64,000 nt of DNA, taken from assembly GCA_934434925.1 (NCBI GenBank), contig CAKSAC010000002.1, forward strand, positions 62,001-126,000. The letters are read 5' to 3'. Position numbers and translations under genes: made by a program. Of this stretch, positions 23,896 to 32,235 are shown in pieces (position 1 is the first letter of the stretch; every line of letters begins with the position of its first letter). This DNA is from an uncultured Eubacteriales bacterium (lineage in GTDB: Bacteria > Bacillota > Clostridia > Oscillospirales > CAG-272). Below the pieces are notes generated by a model, which saw nothing but the letters and a program-made list of their open reading frames with translations, was not told where the DNA came from and did not search any database.

Positions 23896-26412
23896 ATGCC
23901 ACAGAACGCGAACTCCGGCTCTGCTTTCCGGCGGGTGGGGATTTTTATTCTGGCCATGTTCCTCGGGGTCGTCATTTTTCTCGGCGCCGTTGCGGGAACA
24001 GTTTATTACGCTCTCAATTATGTCACTGTGAAAAAACTCTCCGAAAAAAATATCGATATCGGGGCAGATGCCGTACTGACCCCGGAAAGTCCTTTGAGGG
24101 AATATTCCGTCATGCGGCTCTTCAAGGAGTTTTCGACGCTTGAATTGCTGTTGGCGGAAAAGAATAAGGAGACCGCCACTCTCCACGATTTTCTCACCGT
24201 GTACGGGCTGAAAGTGCCGGATCCGGTCATGGAAAGGATCCCCGAAGAATACAAAAACATCCGTATTGCCGATCTGGAAACGCGGGGACCGGCGAATGCG
24301 TTTTTAGATGCCACCAGGATTTCCTCGCCGTTGCAGCTGGCCGGTTTGCGGACGGCTGTCAGCGACGACGCTTGGAATCTTCTCTCTGCCCGTTCGGTTT
24401 CTCTTTTGGTCGAGAGGAAGTTTGAAACGGCGCTGGCGGGCATCTATCTCGGGGATCTGACAGGGGTCAAACTTGTCCGGCGCGAAGGAACGGCCCCGGA
24501 AGTGATTTATACCGACCCCACCGCCCCGACGCTGGAAGAATACCTGGCGCCTTATGAGCTTTCCGCGCTCGGCAAGGTGCTGAACGGTACCAGCTCCGTC
24601 TATGACGAAACAAAGGTTCTGCTCGGGATGATCCCCCTGACGGCCGTTCTTTCTCCCGATGACGGATTCCTTTTGGAAGTGGCAAAACGCAAAAGTTTCA
24701 CACTGGCGGACTTCATCACGAAAAAAGATGATAAGTTTGCTTTCACCGCCTCCGCTCTGCTCGACGAGATCACAATCGGGGAAATCCTCGGTTACACCTA
24801 TGACGAATCGACCAAAGAATTCAAAAAAGACGGGAAAAAGGCCGTCGGTATCGACGCGGCTCTCGCGCCCCTCAGGTTTAATGATCTTTCCGGCGATTTT
24901 GATCTGATGGACAAAATCGGCGACGTATACATCGGGGAACTGATCGGATATACGCTCCTGCAAGACGAAAACGGAAACCTGATCGACGAGGACGGGAACC
25001 CGCTCCCCACCGGCACAGACCCCGTCTTCCGCAACGGTTCCGAAGAGTTGACCGGCATGATGAAGCGTTTCTCTTCCCTGCAGGTGCGCGACTTGAAAAA
25101 TGACAACATCATGACGGAGAAAATCAACGGAACCACCCTGGGCGACGCTCTCGGGTACACCAACAGAGGAACCGAGACCGACCCCGCATGGTACGACAAG
25201 AACGACCGGGCCGTGACCGGGATTTTTGCCGCATTGGCCGACAGCAAGATCAACGCCCTCAACGATAAGGTGAAGGAGCTGAGCGTTGCAACGTTGCTGG
25301 ATTATGAATACAATGCCTCCACCGGAAAATGGGAAAAGGACGGTTCACCCGCGTCGGGTATTCTCACTCTGCTGATGGACAGCACTTCCACCACGCTTTC
25401 CGATGATGTGAACGGAATTTATGTAGCCGAAATCATGGATTACAGCGCTTACGACACCTCCGACCCGAACCGGGTGCTGACCGCCACCGAAACGCAAACG
25501 CTGGCAGAAATCAAGCAACAACTGAAAGCGGAAGGAAAGCTCGGGTTCCGCAAAAAAAATGCAGACGATACGTATTCTGCTCCTTCCGGCCCTGCCAAAG
25601 CCCTTGCGGATCTGACCGTTGCCGATCTCAGTGACGAAAACAAGATCGTGGATAAGATCGACCAAATGACCGTCGGTGATGCCATGGGCTATGAAAAAGA
25701 CCAGGATGGGAAATGGAAGAAAAACGGGAAAGAACCGGCCGTCATCCTCGGCCTGCTGATGGAAAGCAGCATGAACACGCTTTCCGATGATGTGAACAGA
25801 ATTTATGTAGCCGAAATCATGGGGTACGAAAAAGATTCGGCGGGGAAATGGAAGAACAAAGACGGAAAAGAGCCTTCCGGCCCTATCAAAGCCTTTGCCG
25901 ATCTGACCGTTGCCGATCTCAGTGACGAAAAGAAGATCACGGACAAGATCGACTCAATGCTCGTCGGTGATGCCATGGGGTACGAAAAAGTTTCGGAGGG
26001 GAAATGGAAGGACAAAAAAGAGAAGGCTGTAACCGGAACGCTGGCGGCAATCATGGACACCAAAATCGACGAACTGAACACCCGTATGGCCGATTTGACC
26101 CTTGCCGAAGTCATGGGCTATAAAGAAGTCTCGGAGGGGAATTGGCAAGACGCGAAAGGGAATGCCGTCGATGGCTTTATGAAACTGATCGGGCCGGACA
26201 CCAAAGTGAACGAACTCGATACACGTGCCGATGAAATGAAAGATCTGCCCATCGGAAAATTCATGGATGCCGGCATTCTGAAATTTGACGACGGCACAAC
26301 TAAAAAACTAGACAGTATTTTCGGGGCGGATATCTGGAAAGGCTTGACTTTGCAACAATTTATCGATGGATTGTTGAATAATAAAATACCGTCATCGTCA
26401 TCGTCACCGTAA
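23896..26412 (+). CDS. Membrane-anchored protein with about ten degenerate 'GEILGY/GDAMGY' repeats, unknown function
   Basis: 838 aa. One strongly hydrophobic helix near the N-terminus (residues 14-39, VGIFILAMFLGVVIFLGAV) with basic residues before it predicts an N-in membrane anchor with the rest outside. From about residue 290 to 810 a unit of roughly 45-75 residues repeats: a hydrophobic-acidic strand ending in GEILGY, GELIGY, GDALGY, GDAMGY (twice) or AEIMGY, then a short linker such as EKDSAGKWKNKDGKEPSG, then an Ala/Leu-rich helix. Two units are almost identical at DNA level. The end is a Ser-Pro tail. GAGGAGG precedes the ATG. The family is not recognised; a surface or wall-spanning scaffold is a guess. 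The gene is monocistronic or joined with the GTPase pair 63 bases downstream. Confidence 0.75.
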   Translation: MPQNANSGSAFRRVGIFILAMFLGVVIFLGAVAGTVYYALNYVTVKKLSEKNIDIGADAVLTPESPLREYSVMRLFKEFSTLELLLAEKNKETATLHDFLTVYGLKVPDPVMERIPEEYKNIRIADLETRGPANAFLDATRISSPLQLAGLRTAVSDDAWNLLSARSVSLLVERKFETALAGIYLGDLTGVKLVRREGTAPEVIYTDPTAPTLEEYLAPYELSALGKVLNGTSSVYDETKVLLGMIPLTAVLSPDDGFLLEVAKRKSFTLADFITKKDDKFAFTASALLDEITIGEILGYTYDESTKEFKKDGKKAVGIDAALAPLRFNDLSGDFDLMDKIGDVYIGELIGYTLLQDENGNLIDEDGNPLPTGTDPVFRNGSEELTGMMKRFSSLQVRDLKNDNIMTEKINGTTLGDALGYTNRGTETDPAWYDKNDRAVTGIFAALADSKINALNDKVKELSVATLLDYEYNASTGKWEKDGSPASGILTLLMDSTSTTLSDDVNGIYVAEIMDYSAYDTSDPNRVLTATETQTLAEIKQQLKAEGKLGFRKKNADDTYSAPSGPAKALADLTVADLSDENKIVDKIDQMTVGDAMGYEKDQDGKWKKNGKEPAVILGLLMESSMNTLSDDVNRIYVAEIMGYEKDSAGKWKNKDGKEPSGPIKAFADLTVADLSDEKKITDKIDSMLVGDAMGYEKVSEGKWKDKKEKAVTGTLAAIMDTKIDELNTRMADLTLAEVMGYKEVSEGNWQDAKGNAVDGFMKLIGPDTKVNELDTRADEMKDLPIGKFMDAGILKFDDGTTKKLDSIFGADIWKGLTLQQFIDGLLNNKIPSSSSSP

Positions 26413-26475
26413 TTCCCGAAAGTCTCTCCCCCCAAGGGGGTTTATGGAAAATCAAAAACCTAAGGAAGTGTTATC

Positions 26476-27732
26476 ATGACAAAAATTGACATTTTTTCCG
26501 GATTCCTCGGCGCCGGAAAAACCACCCTGATCAAAAAACTGATTGCCGACGGATACCGCGGAGAAAAACTGATCCTGATTGAAAACGAATTCGGCGAGAT
26601 CGGGATTGACGGCGGTTTCCTGAAAGAGGCGGGTATTCAGGTCACGGAGATGAATTCGGGCTGTATCTGTTGCAGTCTGGTCGGAGATTTCGGGCTGGCT
26701 TTGCGCCGGGTACAGGAAGAATACCATCCCGACCGCATTCTGATCGAACCTTCCGGAGTCGGGAAGCTGAGCGACGTAATCCGGGCAGTGGAAAGCGCCG
26801 GACTCGAAAACGCGGAACTTTCCGGCTATACGGTAGTGGTAGATGCCAAAAAATGCCGGATGTATATGAAAAACTTCGGCGAATTTTTCAACGACCAGGT
26901 CGAACATGCAGGGGCCATCGTTCTCAGTCGCACCGGGGGCATGAGCGATGCCAAAATTGCCGAATGCGTTGCACTTCTCCGCGAACACAATGCGGATGCC
27001 GTTATGGTGACTACCCCGTGGGAAGAACTGAGCGGGGAAACCCTTCTTTCGGCGATTGCGCGCAAAAATACTCTCTCGGCACTCATGGAACGCTTGCGGA
27101 ACGAGGCTGAAGCCGCATGCGAGGACGACGAAGAGCATGAATGTTGCCACCACCACGACGACGAAGAACATGAATGCTGCCACCATCACGACGACGAAGA
27201 GCATGAATGTTGCCACCATCATGACGGCGAAAAGCATGAATGCCATCACCATCACGACGGCGAAGAACATGAATGTTGCCACCATCACGACGACGAAGAG
27301 CATGAATGTTGCCACCATCACGACGACGAAGAACATGAATGTTGCCACCATCACGACGACGAAGAGCATGAATGTTGCCACCATCACGACGGCGAAGAGC
27401 ATGAATGCCATCACCATCACGACGACGAATGCCATCATACACACCACCATCACCACGCTGACGAAGTTTTCACCAGTTTCGGCATGGAGACCGCACGTGC
27501 CTTCACCCCCTCGGAGCTGGAAACAATTCTTGCAGAACTCGACAGCGGAAAATACGGTATCATTCTCCGCGCAAAAGGCATCGTCCGCGCCGCAGAAGGC
27601 GAATGGATTCACTTCGATTATGTTCCCGGCGAACCGGATATCCGGCGCGGTTGTGCGGATATCACCGGCCGCTTCTGCGTCATCGGGTCGGGGTTACGGG
27701 AAGAGGCGATCTCCGCGCTCTTCGGACAGTGA
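26476..27732 (+). CDS. COG0523 (CobW/ZNG-like) GTPase with a long Cys/His metal-binding array
   Basis: 418 aa. G3E GTPase: P-loop GFLGAGKTT near 9-17, ENEFGEIGID, the metal motif GCICCS (CxCC) near 58-63, IEPSGVGKLSDV and a G4-like VLSRTGG. Between the GTPase part and the C-terminal CobW_C domain (FTSFGMETARAFTPSELETIL) lies an insert at residues 216-330: nine copies of an 11-residue unit (D/G)EEHECCHHHD or GEEHECHHHHD plus a His-rich tenth. Such proteins are thought to hand metals, often zinc, to client enzymes; the insert should bind many metal ions. G4 in most relatives reads NKxD; here it is weak. Start 26476 has AAGGAAG upstream. Followed 7 bases later by a second GTPase. Confidence 0.9.
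   Translation: MTKIDIFSGFLGAGKTTLIKKLIADGYRGEKLILIENEFGEIGIDGGFLKEAGIQVTEMNSGCICCSLVGDFGLALRRVQEEYHPDRILIEPSGVGKLSDVIRAVESAGLENAELSGYTVVVDAKKCRMYMKNFGEFFNDQVEHAGAIVLSRTGGMSDAKIAECVALLREHNADAVMVTTPWEELSGETLLSAIARKNTLSALMERLRNEAEAACEDDEEHECCHHHDDEEHECCHHHDDEEHECCHHHDGEKHECHHHHDGEEHECCHHHDDEEHECCHHHDDEEHECCHHHDDEEHECCHHHDGEEHECHHHHDDECHHTHHHHHADEVFTSFGMETARAFTPSELETILAELDSGKYGIILRAKGIVRAAEGEWIHFDYVPGEPDIRRGCADITGRFCVIGSGLREEAISALFGQ
27116..27455. repeat. 33-bp coding tandem repeat (Cys/His array)
   Basis: Nine copies of 33 bp plus a partial copy, multiples of three and stop-free in more than one frame. Copies differ at single positions (GAC/GGC, GAA/GAG, TGC/CAT), and two copies carry CHHHH in place of CCHHH. 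Confidence 0.92.
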
Positions 27733-27739
27733 GGAAAGT

Positions 27740-28690
27740 ATGGAAACACCGATTTATCTTTTCACCGGTTTCCTGGAAGCCGGAAAAACAAGCCTGATTC
27801 AGGAGACCATGCAGGACCCTGAATTCAACGCCGGAGAAAGCACGCTGATACTGCTGACCGAAGAAGGGGAAGAAGAACTTGACCCTTCCGCTTTTGCGCA
27901 CGGGGCGGAGAATGTTTCCTTCCGGACGATCACATCGCCGGAGGAACTGACCCCGGCCGTTCTGGAAGCCTGGAGACGCGAACTGAAATTCCGCCGTATT
28001 CTGATAGAGTATAACGGGATGTGGATGATAGGCGATCTTTACCGGAAACTGACGCGGGATTTCCCTGTTTATCAGGAGATTATGGTGGCGGATGCCGGGA
28101 CCTTCCCTGCTTACAATGCCAATATGCGTTCGCTCGTCGTGGATAAGTTGCAGGGATGTGAGCTGATTATTTTCAACCGCATGACCGATTCCACAGATAA
28201 AATGCAACTGCACAAAATCGTGCGCGGTATCAGCCGGGCAGTCAATATCTCTTATGAATATACCGACGGGCGCATTGAATACGACGATATTGAGGACCCG
28301 TTGCCTTTCGATATCAATGCCCCGATTGTGGACGTGGCCGATCGCGATTTTGCGCTCTTATATCGTGATATGACCGAAGATATTGAAAAATATGACGGAA
28401 AGGTCCTGCGCTACCGCGCGCTGATTGCGCGGGATGAACGGCTGGAAAAGAACGCTTTTGTCGGCGGCCGGCAGATCATGACCTGCTGTGCCAACGATAT
28501 CGCTTATCAGGGGTTCATCTGCAAGATGCCGCTAGAAAGCATTCCTTTTTCCACCGGTGACTGGGTGATCCTGACCGCCCGGGTCGTTCTCGAAAAGCAT
28601 AAACTCTACCGCACCCGCGGGCCGGTCCTGTATGTACGGGAGGCAGAAATAACAAACGCCCCCGAAGAACCGGTGGCGTCATTCTATTGA
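27740..28690 (+). CDS. CobW-like GTPase fused to a YcgQ/DUF1980-like C-terminal domain
   Basis: 316 aa. The N-terminal ~190 residues mirror the preceding GTPase: P-loop GFLEAGKTS, IEYNGMWMIGDL in place of IEPSGVGKLSDV, and FNRMTDS in the G4 place. The CxCC metal motif is absent; that segment reads ILLTEEGEEELDPSAF. From about residue 220 the sequence changes to YDGKVLRYRALIARDERLEKNAFVGGRQIMTCCANDIAYQGFIC, the pattern of the YcgQ (DUF1980, TIGR03943) family, which elsewhere pairs with the YcgR permease under Zur control. No permease gene is near. GAGGAAAG precedes the ATG and only 7 bases separate it from the upstream GTPase, so they act together, probably in zinc handling (inferred). Confidence 0.8.
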   Translation: METPIYLFTGFLEAGKTSLIQETMQDPEFNAGESTLILLTEEGEEELDPSAFAHGAENVSFRTITSPEELTPAVLEAWRRELKFRRILIEYNGMWMIGDLYRKLTRDFPVYQEIMVADAGTFPAYNANMRSLVVDKLQGCELIIFNRMTDSTDKMQLHKIVRGISRAVNISYEYTDGRIEYDDIEDPLPFDINAPIVDVADRDFALLYRDMTEDIEKYDGKVLRYRALIARDERLEKNAFVGGRQIMTCCANDIAYQGFICKMPLESIPFSTGDWVILTARVVLEKHKLYRTRGPVLYVREAEITNAPEEPVASFY

Positions 28691-28699
28691 TTGATTGTT

Positions 28700-28966
28700 T
28701 CAGTAAACGAATTTGTTCTTGCGGAGGAGGCGGCTGTTGTAATAGATGTCCTCATCCTCCTCCGATAAGAACACATCCATTATGTCATCCAAATCGCACT
28801 CCAATTCCTCGCAAATGGTGTAGAGCGTTTCCGTGCCGGGCAGACGATTGGTTTCAATCTTTTCTATCTCGGTCGGCAGAATCCCCAATCTCCTGGCAAA
28901 GACGGGAAACGTCGGTTTCTTTTTCCTGGCCAGCAACTCAAAAAGTTTATAATAGCGGACTTTCAT
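28700..28966 (-). CDS. Small XRE-type helix-turn-helix protein
   Basis: 88 aa. MKVRYYKLFELLARKKKPTFPVFARRLGILPTEIEKIETNRLPGTETLYTICEELECDLDDIM matches the compact Cro/C1-type HTH_26 fold, with a short acidic then basic tail (FLSEEDEDIYYN...RKNKF). Probably a DNA-binding repressor; its target is unknown. It is an orphan, convergent with the GTPase pair and divergent from the tRNA gene 27 bases upstream. The ribosome binding site is weak (AGAGAT). Confidence 0.75.
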   Translation of the reverse strand: MKVRYYKLFELLARKKKPTFPVFARRLGILPTEIEKIETNRLPGTETLYTICEELECDLDDIMDVFLSEEDEDIYYNSRLLRKNKFVY

Positions 28967-28993
28967 GCAAGCATCTCTTTTCTCTGAATTTAT

Positions 28994-29076
28994 GCGGGTA
29001 TGGCGGAACTGGCAGACGCGCCGGACTTAGGATCCGGTGGGCAACCGTGCAGGTTCGATTCCTGTTACCCGCACCA
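28994..29076 (+). tRNA. tRNA-Leu (anticodon UAG)
   Basis: Acceptor arm GCGGGTA pairs with TACCCGC, followed by A and an encoded CCA. The anticodon arm is CCGGA-CTTAGGA-TCCGG, giving anticodon TAG. A long variable arm (class II) and the T arm GCAGG-TTCGATT-CCTGT complete the cloverleaf. The last ~20 bases are repeated twice downstream. Confidence 0.96.
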
Positions 29077-29387
29077 CTATTTTTTTCGCCTCGCGCTCTT
29101 TATCAGCGAGGGGAACGGGAATCGAAGCGGAGCGGGAGTGAATGACGCGCCGGTGGCGCGTCAGAGCCGCTCCGGACCGAGCGCGCAGGTCGCGCGAGAA
29201 TCTATTCCTGTTACCCGCACCACTATTTTTTGTCTCGCGCTCTTATCAGCGAGGGGAACGGGAATCGAAGCGGAGCGGGAGTGAATGACGCGCCGGTGGC
29301 GCGTCAGAGCCGCTCCGGACCGAGCGCGCAGGTCGCGCGAGAATCTATTCCTGTTTACCCGCACCACTATTTTTTTCGCCTCGTATT
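29058..29387. repeat. ~145-bp direct repeats carrying the 3' end of tRNA-Leu
   Basis: The segment ATTCCTGTTACCCGCACCAC plus a T-run occurs at 29058 (inside the tRNA), 29204 and 29347 (with one extra T). Between them lie two nearly identical ~115-bp segments (from about 29090 and 29234) containing the hairpin GACGCGCC-GGT-GGCGCGTC. Periods are 146 and 143 bp. No integrase gene is present. Confidence 0.92.
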
Positions 29388-29462
29388 GCTGTTTGCACCG
29401 CCACGTACCGGTGCTTTTGTTACCTGTAAAGGCCCTGAGCGCGACTTGGGGTCTTTTTTTCG

Positions 29463-29595
29463 GCAACGACAACCGCAGGGGCAGAGCTTTGTGGGGCGAC
29501 AACAACCGCAGGGGCAGAGCTTTGTGGGGCGACAACAACCGCAGGAGGCAGAGCTTTGTAGGGCGGCGGCAACCGCAGGGCGCTCCGGCGCGGTT
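29463..29595. repeat. 33-bp tandem repeats downstream of the NYN gene
   Basis: AACCGCAGGGGCAGAGCTTT recurs at about 29471, 29504 and 29537, with a partial copy at 29571; period 33-34 bp. They lie just beyond the 3' end of the NYN-domain gene. No coding frame is credible here. Confidence 0.88.
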
Positions 29596-29621
29596 TTCCG
29601 CGTGGGAAGCGGAAGCGGGTA

Positions 29622-30386
29622 TCAGCTCCTGTTGATCCTGATTTTGTCGATATTGTCGATTTTTTTAAGGCTGAAAACGGCTTTATCGCCGGCTTTCAGT
29701 TCTCTGAAAAATGGTATCGGTTTACTGCTTTGCGCACCGTACAAACGCGGGTTAAAATCGTTTTCTTTCCGCCAGATTTCGTTCATAAAGGCGGAAAAAT
29801 GCATCCAGCCGTCAATGTCCGCCCCATCCTGAATAATCTTCATGGCGGTTTTCATGATTTTATCCTGTTTTTGTTTCCCGGCCGATTGCATTTTGCTCTT
29901 CACGTCGGCGACCTGCGCGGCCGCCTTGACCTTGTTATTGGACTTGGAATTCAGCAATTCGTCAATCGGTATGAAAATGTCGCAGGCACGACGGAAGGAA
30001 GAAGGCGTTTTGTTCTCACCGGCACCGATCACGACAATATTATCGTTTCTGAACCGCATGGCAAGGTTCGTAAAATCGCTGTCGCTGGTAGCCAGGCAAA
30101 AGCAATCCACTTTTCCCTGATATAAAATATCCATCGCATCGATAATCATTTTGGAATCGGTCGCATTTTTTCCGCTCGTGAACGCCACCTGCTGAATCTG
30201 CTCGATGGAATATTCAAGCAATGCAGACTTCCAACCGTTCGCTTTCGGATTGGTGAAATCTCCGTACAGTCGGCGATATGTGACCTTCCCGTATTGGCTC
30301 AGCTCGTCCAAAACGATGGAGAAATAATCGCTCGATACATTGTCGGAATCTATCAGCAACGCGATTGTTCTGTCTATAATTTCCAT
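29622..30386 (-). CDS. NYN-domain protein with C-terminal OST-HTH/LOTUS-like domain
   Basis: 254 aa. The N-terminal NYN (PIN-like nuclease) domain shows ALLIDSDNVSSDYF, KATDSKMIIDAMD-type acidic residues (NATDSKMIIDAMDIL) and LATSDSDFTNLAMRFR, the conserved aspartates of the LabA-like group. A Lys/Ala-rich linker follows, then a helical C-terminal domain with GWMHFSAFMNEIWRKENDFNPRLYG, typical of OST-HTH. Such proteins are predicted RNases or RNA binders; targets are unknown. AAAGGAGG lies 4-5 bases before the ATG. A 150-base gap separates it from fhs, so it may have its own promoter. Confidence 0.85.
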   Translation of the reverse strand: MEIIDRTIALLIDSDNVSSDYFSIVLDELSQYGKVTYRRLYGDFTNPKANGWKSALLEYSIEQIQQVAFTSGKNATDSKMIIDAMDILYQGKVDCFCLATSDSDFTNLAMRFRNDNIVVIGAGENKTPSSFRRACDIFIPIDELLNSKSNNKVKAAAQVADVKSKMQSAGKQKQDKIMKTAMKIIQDGADIDGWMHFSAFMNEIWRKENDFNPRLYGAQSSKPIPFFRELKAGDKAVFSLKKIDNIDKIRINRS

Positions 30387-30536
30387 GTTTCCTCCTTTCT
30401 GCTTGTATTTTTCTTTTCTTATCGGGATGCGGGAGAGTTCCGGCCCTATGCTGGATCGCTGTCGGTCTTATCGGTTTTGCGACAGGCGTTTTGCAGGAAA
30501 CATCGGCCGGCAAACATACGCAAAAGGTCACATCCG

Positions 30537-32204
30537 TCAGAAGAGTCCGGTAATCTTCCCGTCCGCATTCACATCGATATTTTCTGCGGCGGGGCGTTTC
30601 GGAAGACCGGGCATGGTCATGATATCTCCGGTCAGGACAACCAGAAAACCCGCGCCGGCCGAAACTTTCACGTTCTTGACGGTCACGGTGAAGCCGTCCG
30701 GTGCGCCGAGCTTTTGCGGATCGTCCGAAAAACTGTATTGCGTTTTGGCAATACAGATTGGAAGCTCTCCGAAACCAAGCGCTTCCAGTGCGCGGATCTG
30801 CTTGGCGGCCGCGGGAAGAATATCAACGCCCGCGCCGCGATACACGCGCGTGACGATAGCCTCGATTTTTTCACGCACCGATGCCCCGCTATCATAGGCA
30901 AAGCGGAATCCTTCATGCTTTTCTTCACAAAGGCGTACCACTTCCCCCGCCAGTTCTTCTGCGCCGCGGCCGCCGTCTGCCCATACGGTGGAAAGGATAA
31001 CGCGCACACCGAGAGAGCGGCAGGCTTCCTTCACGCAGGCAATCTCTGCCTCGGTATCAGCCGGGAAACGGTTGAGCGTCACCACGCAGGGCAAATGATA
31101 AACATCCCGGATGTTGGAAACATGACGGAGCAGATTCGGTATTCCGCATAGAAGCGCTTCCGTATCTTCACGGGCAAGATCAGTCTTGGCGACCCCGCCG
31201 TGCATTTTCAGTGCGCGCACGGTAGCAACAATCACGACCGCGTCAGGCACAAGCCCCATCGCGCGGCATTTGATATCCAAAAACTTTTCGGCTCCCAGGT
31301 CCGCGCCGAAGCCGGCTTCCGTAACGGCGTAATCCCCCATTTTGAGAGCCATGCGGGTAGCAATCACAGAGTTGCACCCGTGCGCAATATTTGCAAACGG
31401 GCCGCCGTGAACAAAAGCCGGCGTTCCTTCCAGCGTCTGCACGAGGTTGGGTTTCAACGCGTCACGTAAAAGGGCTGTCATCGCGCCGGCGGCCTTCAGA
31501 TCGCCCGCCGTGACCGGCCGTTCATCATAAGTATACCCGATAATCATACGGGAGAGGCGTTCACGCAGATCGGTCAGGGAGGAGGACAGGCACAAAACCG
31601 CCATGACCTCGGAGGCCACGGTAATATCGAACCCGTCTTCGCGCGGAGTGCCGTTCACGCGGCCGCCCAGCCCGTCCACCACATTGCGGAGTTGGCGATC
31701 GTTCATATCCACGCACCGTCGCCAGGTAATACGGCGCGGGTCGATACCCAGAGCGTTCCCTTGCTGGATATGATTGTCCAGCATGGCGGCCAGCAGGTTG
31801 TTGGCCGCGCCGATGGCGTGAAAATCTCCGGTGAAGTGCAGATTGATTTCTTCCATCGGAATCACCTGTGCGTATCCGCCCCCGGCGGCGCCGCCCTTCA
31901 CCCCGAAGACCGGCCCGAGAGAAGGTTCGCGCAAAGCCACGACCGCCTCTTTGCCGATGCGGCGCAACCCATCGCCGAGACCGATGGTGGTCGTGGTTTT
32001 TCCTTCCCCTGCGGGGGTGGGGGTAATGGCTGTCACAAGAATCAGTTTTCCGTCCTTCCGGTCGGTTTTACGCAGAAGGGAAAGATCGATCTTCGCTTTG
32101 TCGCGGCCGTAGGGTTCCAGGAACTCTTCCTCCACATGGGCGCGCGCGGCAATGACGGGGATTGGCTCCGGCGTAGCGTTTTGTGCAATTTCAATGTCTG
32201 TCAT
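30537..32204 (-). CDS. fhs: Formate-tetrahydrofolate ligase
   Basis: 555 aa, standard length. It makes 10-formyl-THF from formate, ATP and THF, feeding purine and one-carbon metabolism or the methyl branch of the Wood-Ljungdahl pathway. Key signatures: [20 protein letters not shown] (ATP site), [64 protein letters not shown] and [21 protein letters not shown] precedes the ATG. It lies 31 bases after the [FeFe]-hydrogenase gene, so the two are likely cotranscribed, which fits an anaerobe handling formate and reductant. No other acetogenesis gene is in the window. Confidence 0.97.
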   Translation of the reverse strand: MTDIEIAQNATPEPIPVIAARAHVEEEFLEPYGRDKAKIDLSLLRKTDRKDGKLILVTAITPTPAGEGKTTTTIGLGDGLRRIGKEAVVALREPSLGPVFGVKGGAAGGGYAQVIPMEEINLHFTGDFHAIGAANNLLAAMLDNHIQQGNALGIDPRRITWRRCVDMNDRQLRNVVDGLGGRVNGTPREDGFDITVASEVMAVLCLSSSLTDLRERLSRMIIGYTYDERPVTAGDLKAAGAMTALLRDALKPNLVQTLEGTPAFVHGGPFANIAHGCNSVIATRMALKMGDYAVTEAGFGADLGAEKFLDIKCRAMGLVPDAVVIVATVRALKMHGGVAKTDLAREDTEALLCGIPNLLRHVSNIRDVYHLPCVVTLNRFPADTEAEIACVKEACRSLGVRVILSTVWADGGRGAEELAGEVVRLCEEKHEGFRFAYDSGASVREKIEAIVTRVYRGAGVDILPAAAKQIRALEALGFGELPICIAKTQYSFSDDPQKLGAPDGFTVTVKNVKVSAGAGFLVVLTGDIMTMPGLPKRPAAENIDVNADGKITGLF

Positions 32205-32235
32205 ACGTTTCTCCGATATGTAATGTTTTCTTTAC

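Noticed and set aside
26413..26475. Terminator between the repeat protein and the GTPase pair
   Set aside because: CCCCC-AA-GGGGG has too tight a loop and only three Ts follow, so it is not convincing.
27056..28690. 544-aa open frame across the Cys/His repeats and the second GTPase
   Set aside because: The first half is the repeat read in the wrong frame; the second half is the real GTPase-YcgQ gene, which has its own ATG and ribosome binding site at 27740.
28940..28993. Dedicated tRNA promoter
   Set aside because: A TATAAT is present at 28948-28953 but no acceptable -35 box at the right distance was found.
29058..29595. Prophage or integrative element at tRNA-Leu
   Set aside because: No integrase, excisionase or cargo genes occur between the tRNA-tail copies; only short repeats are present.
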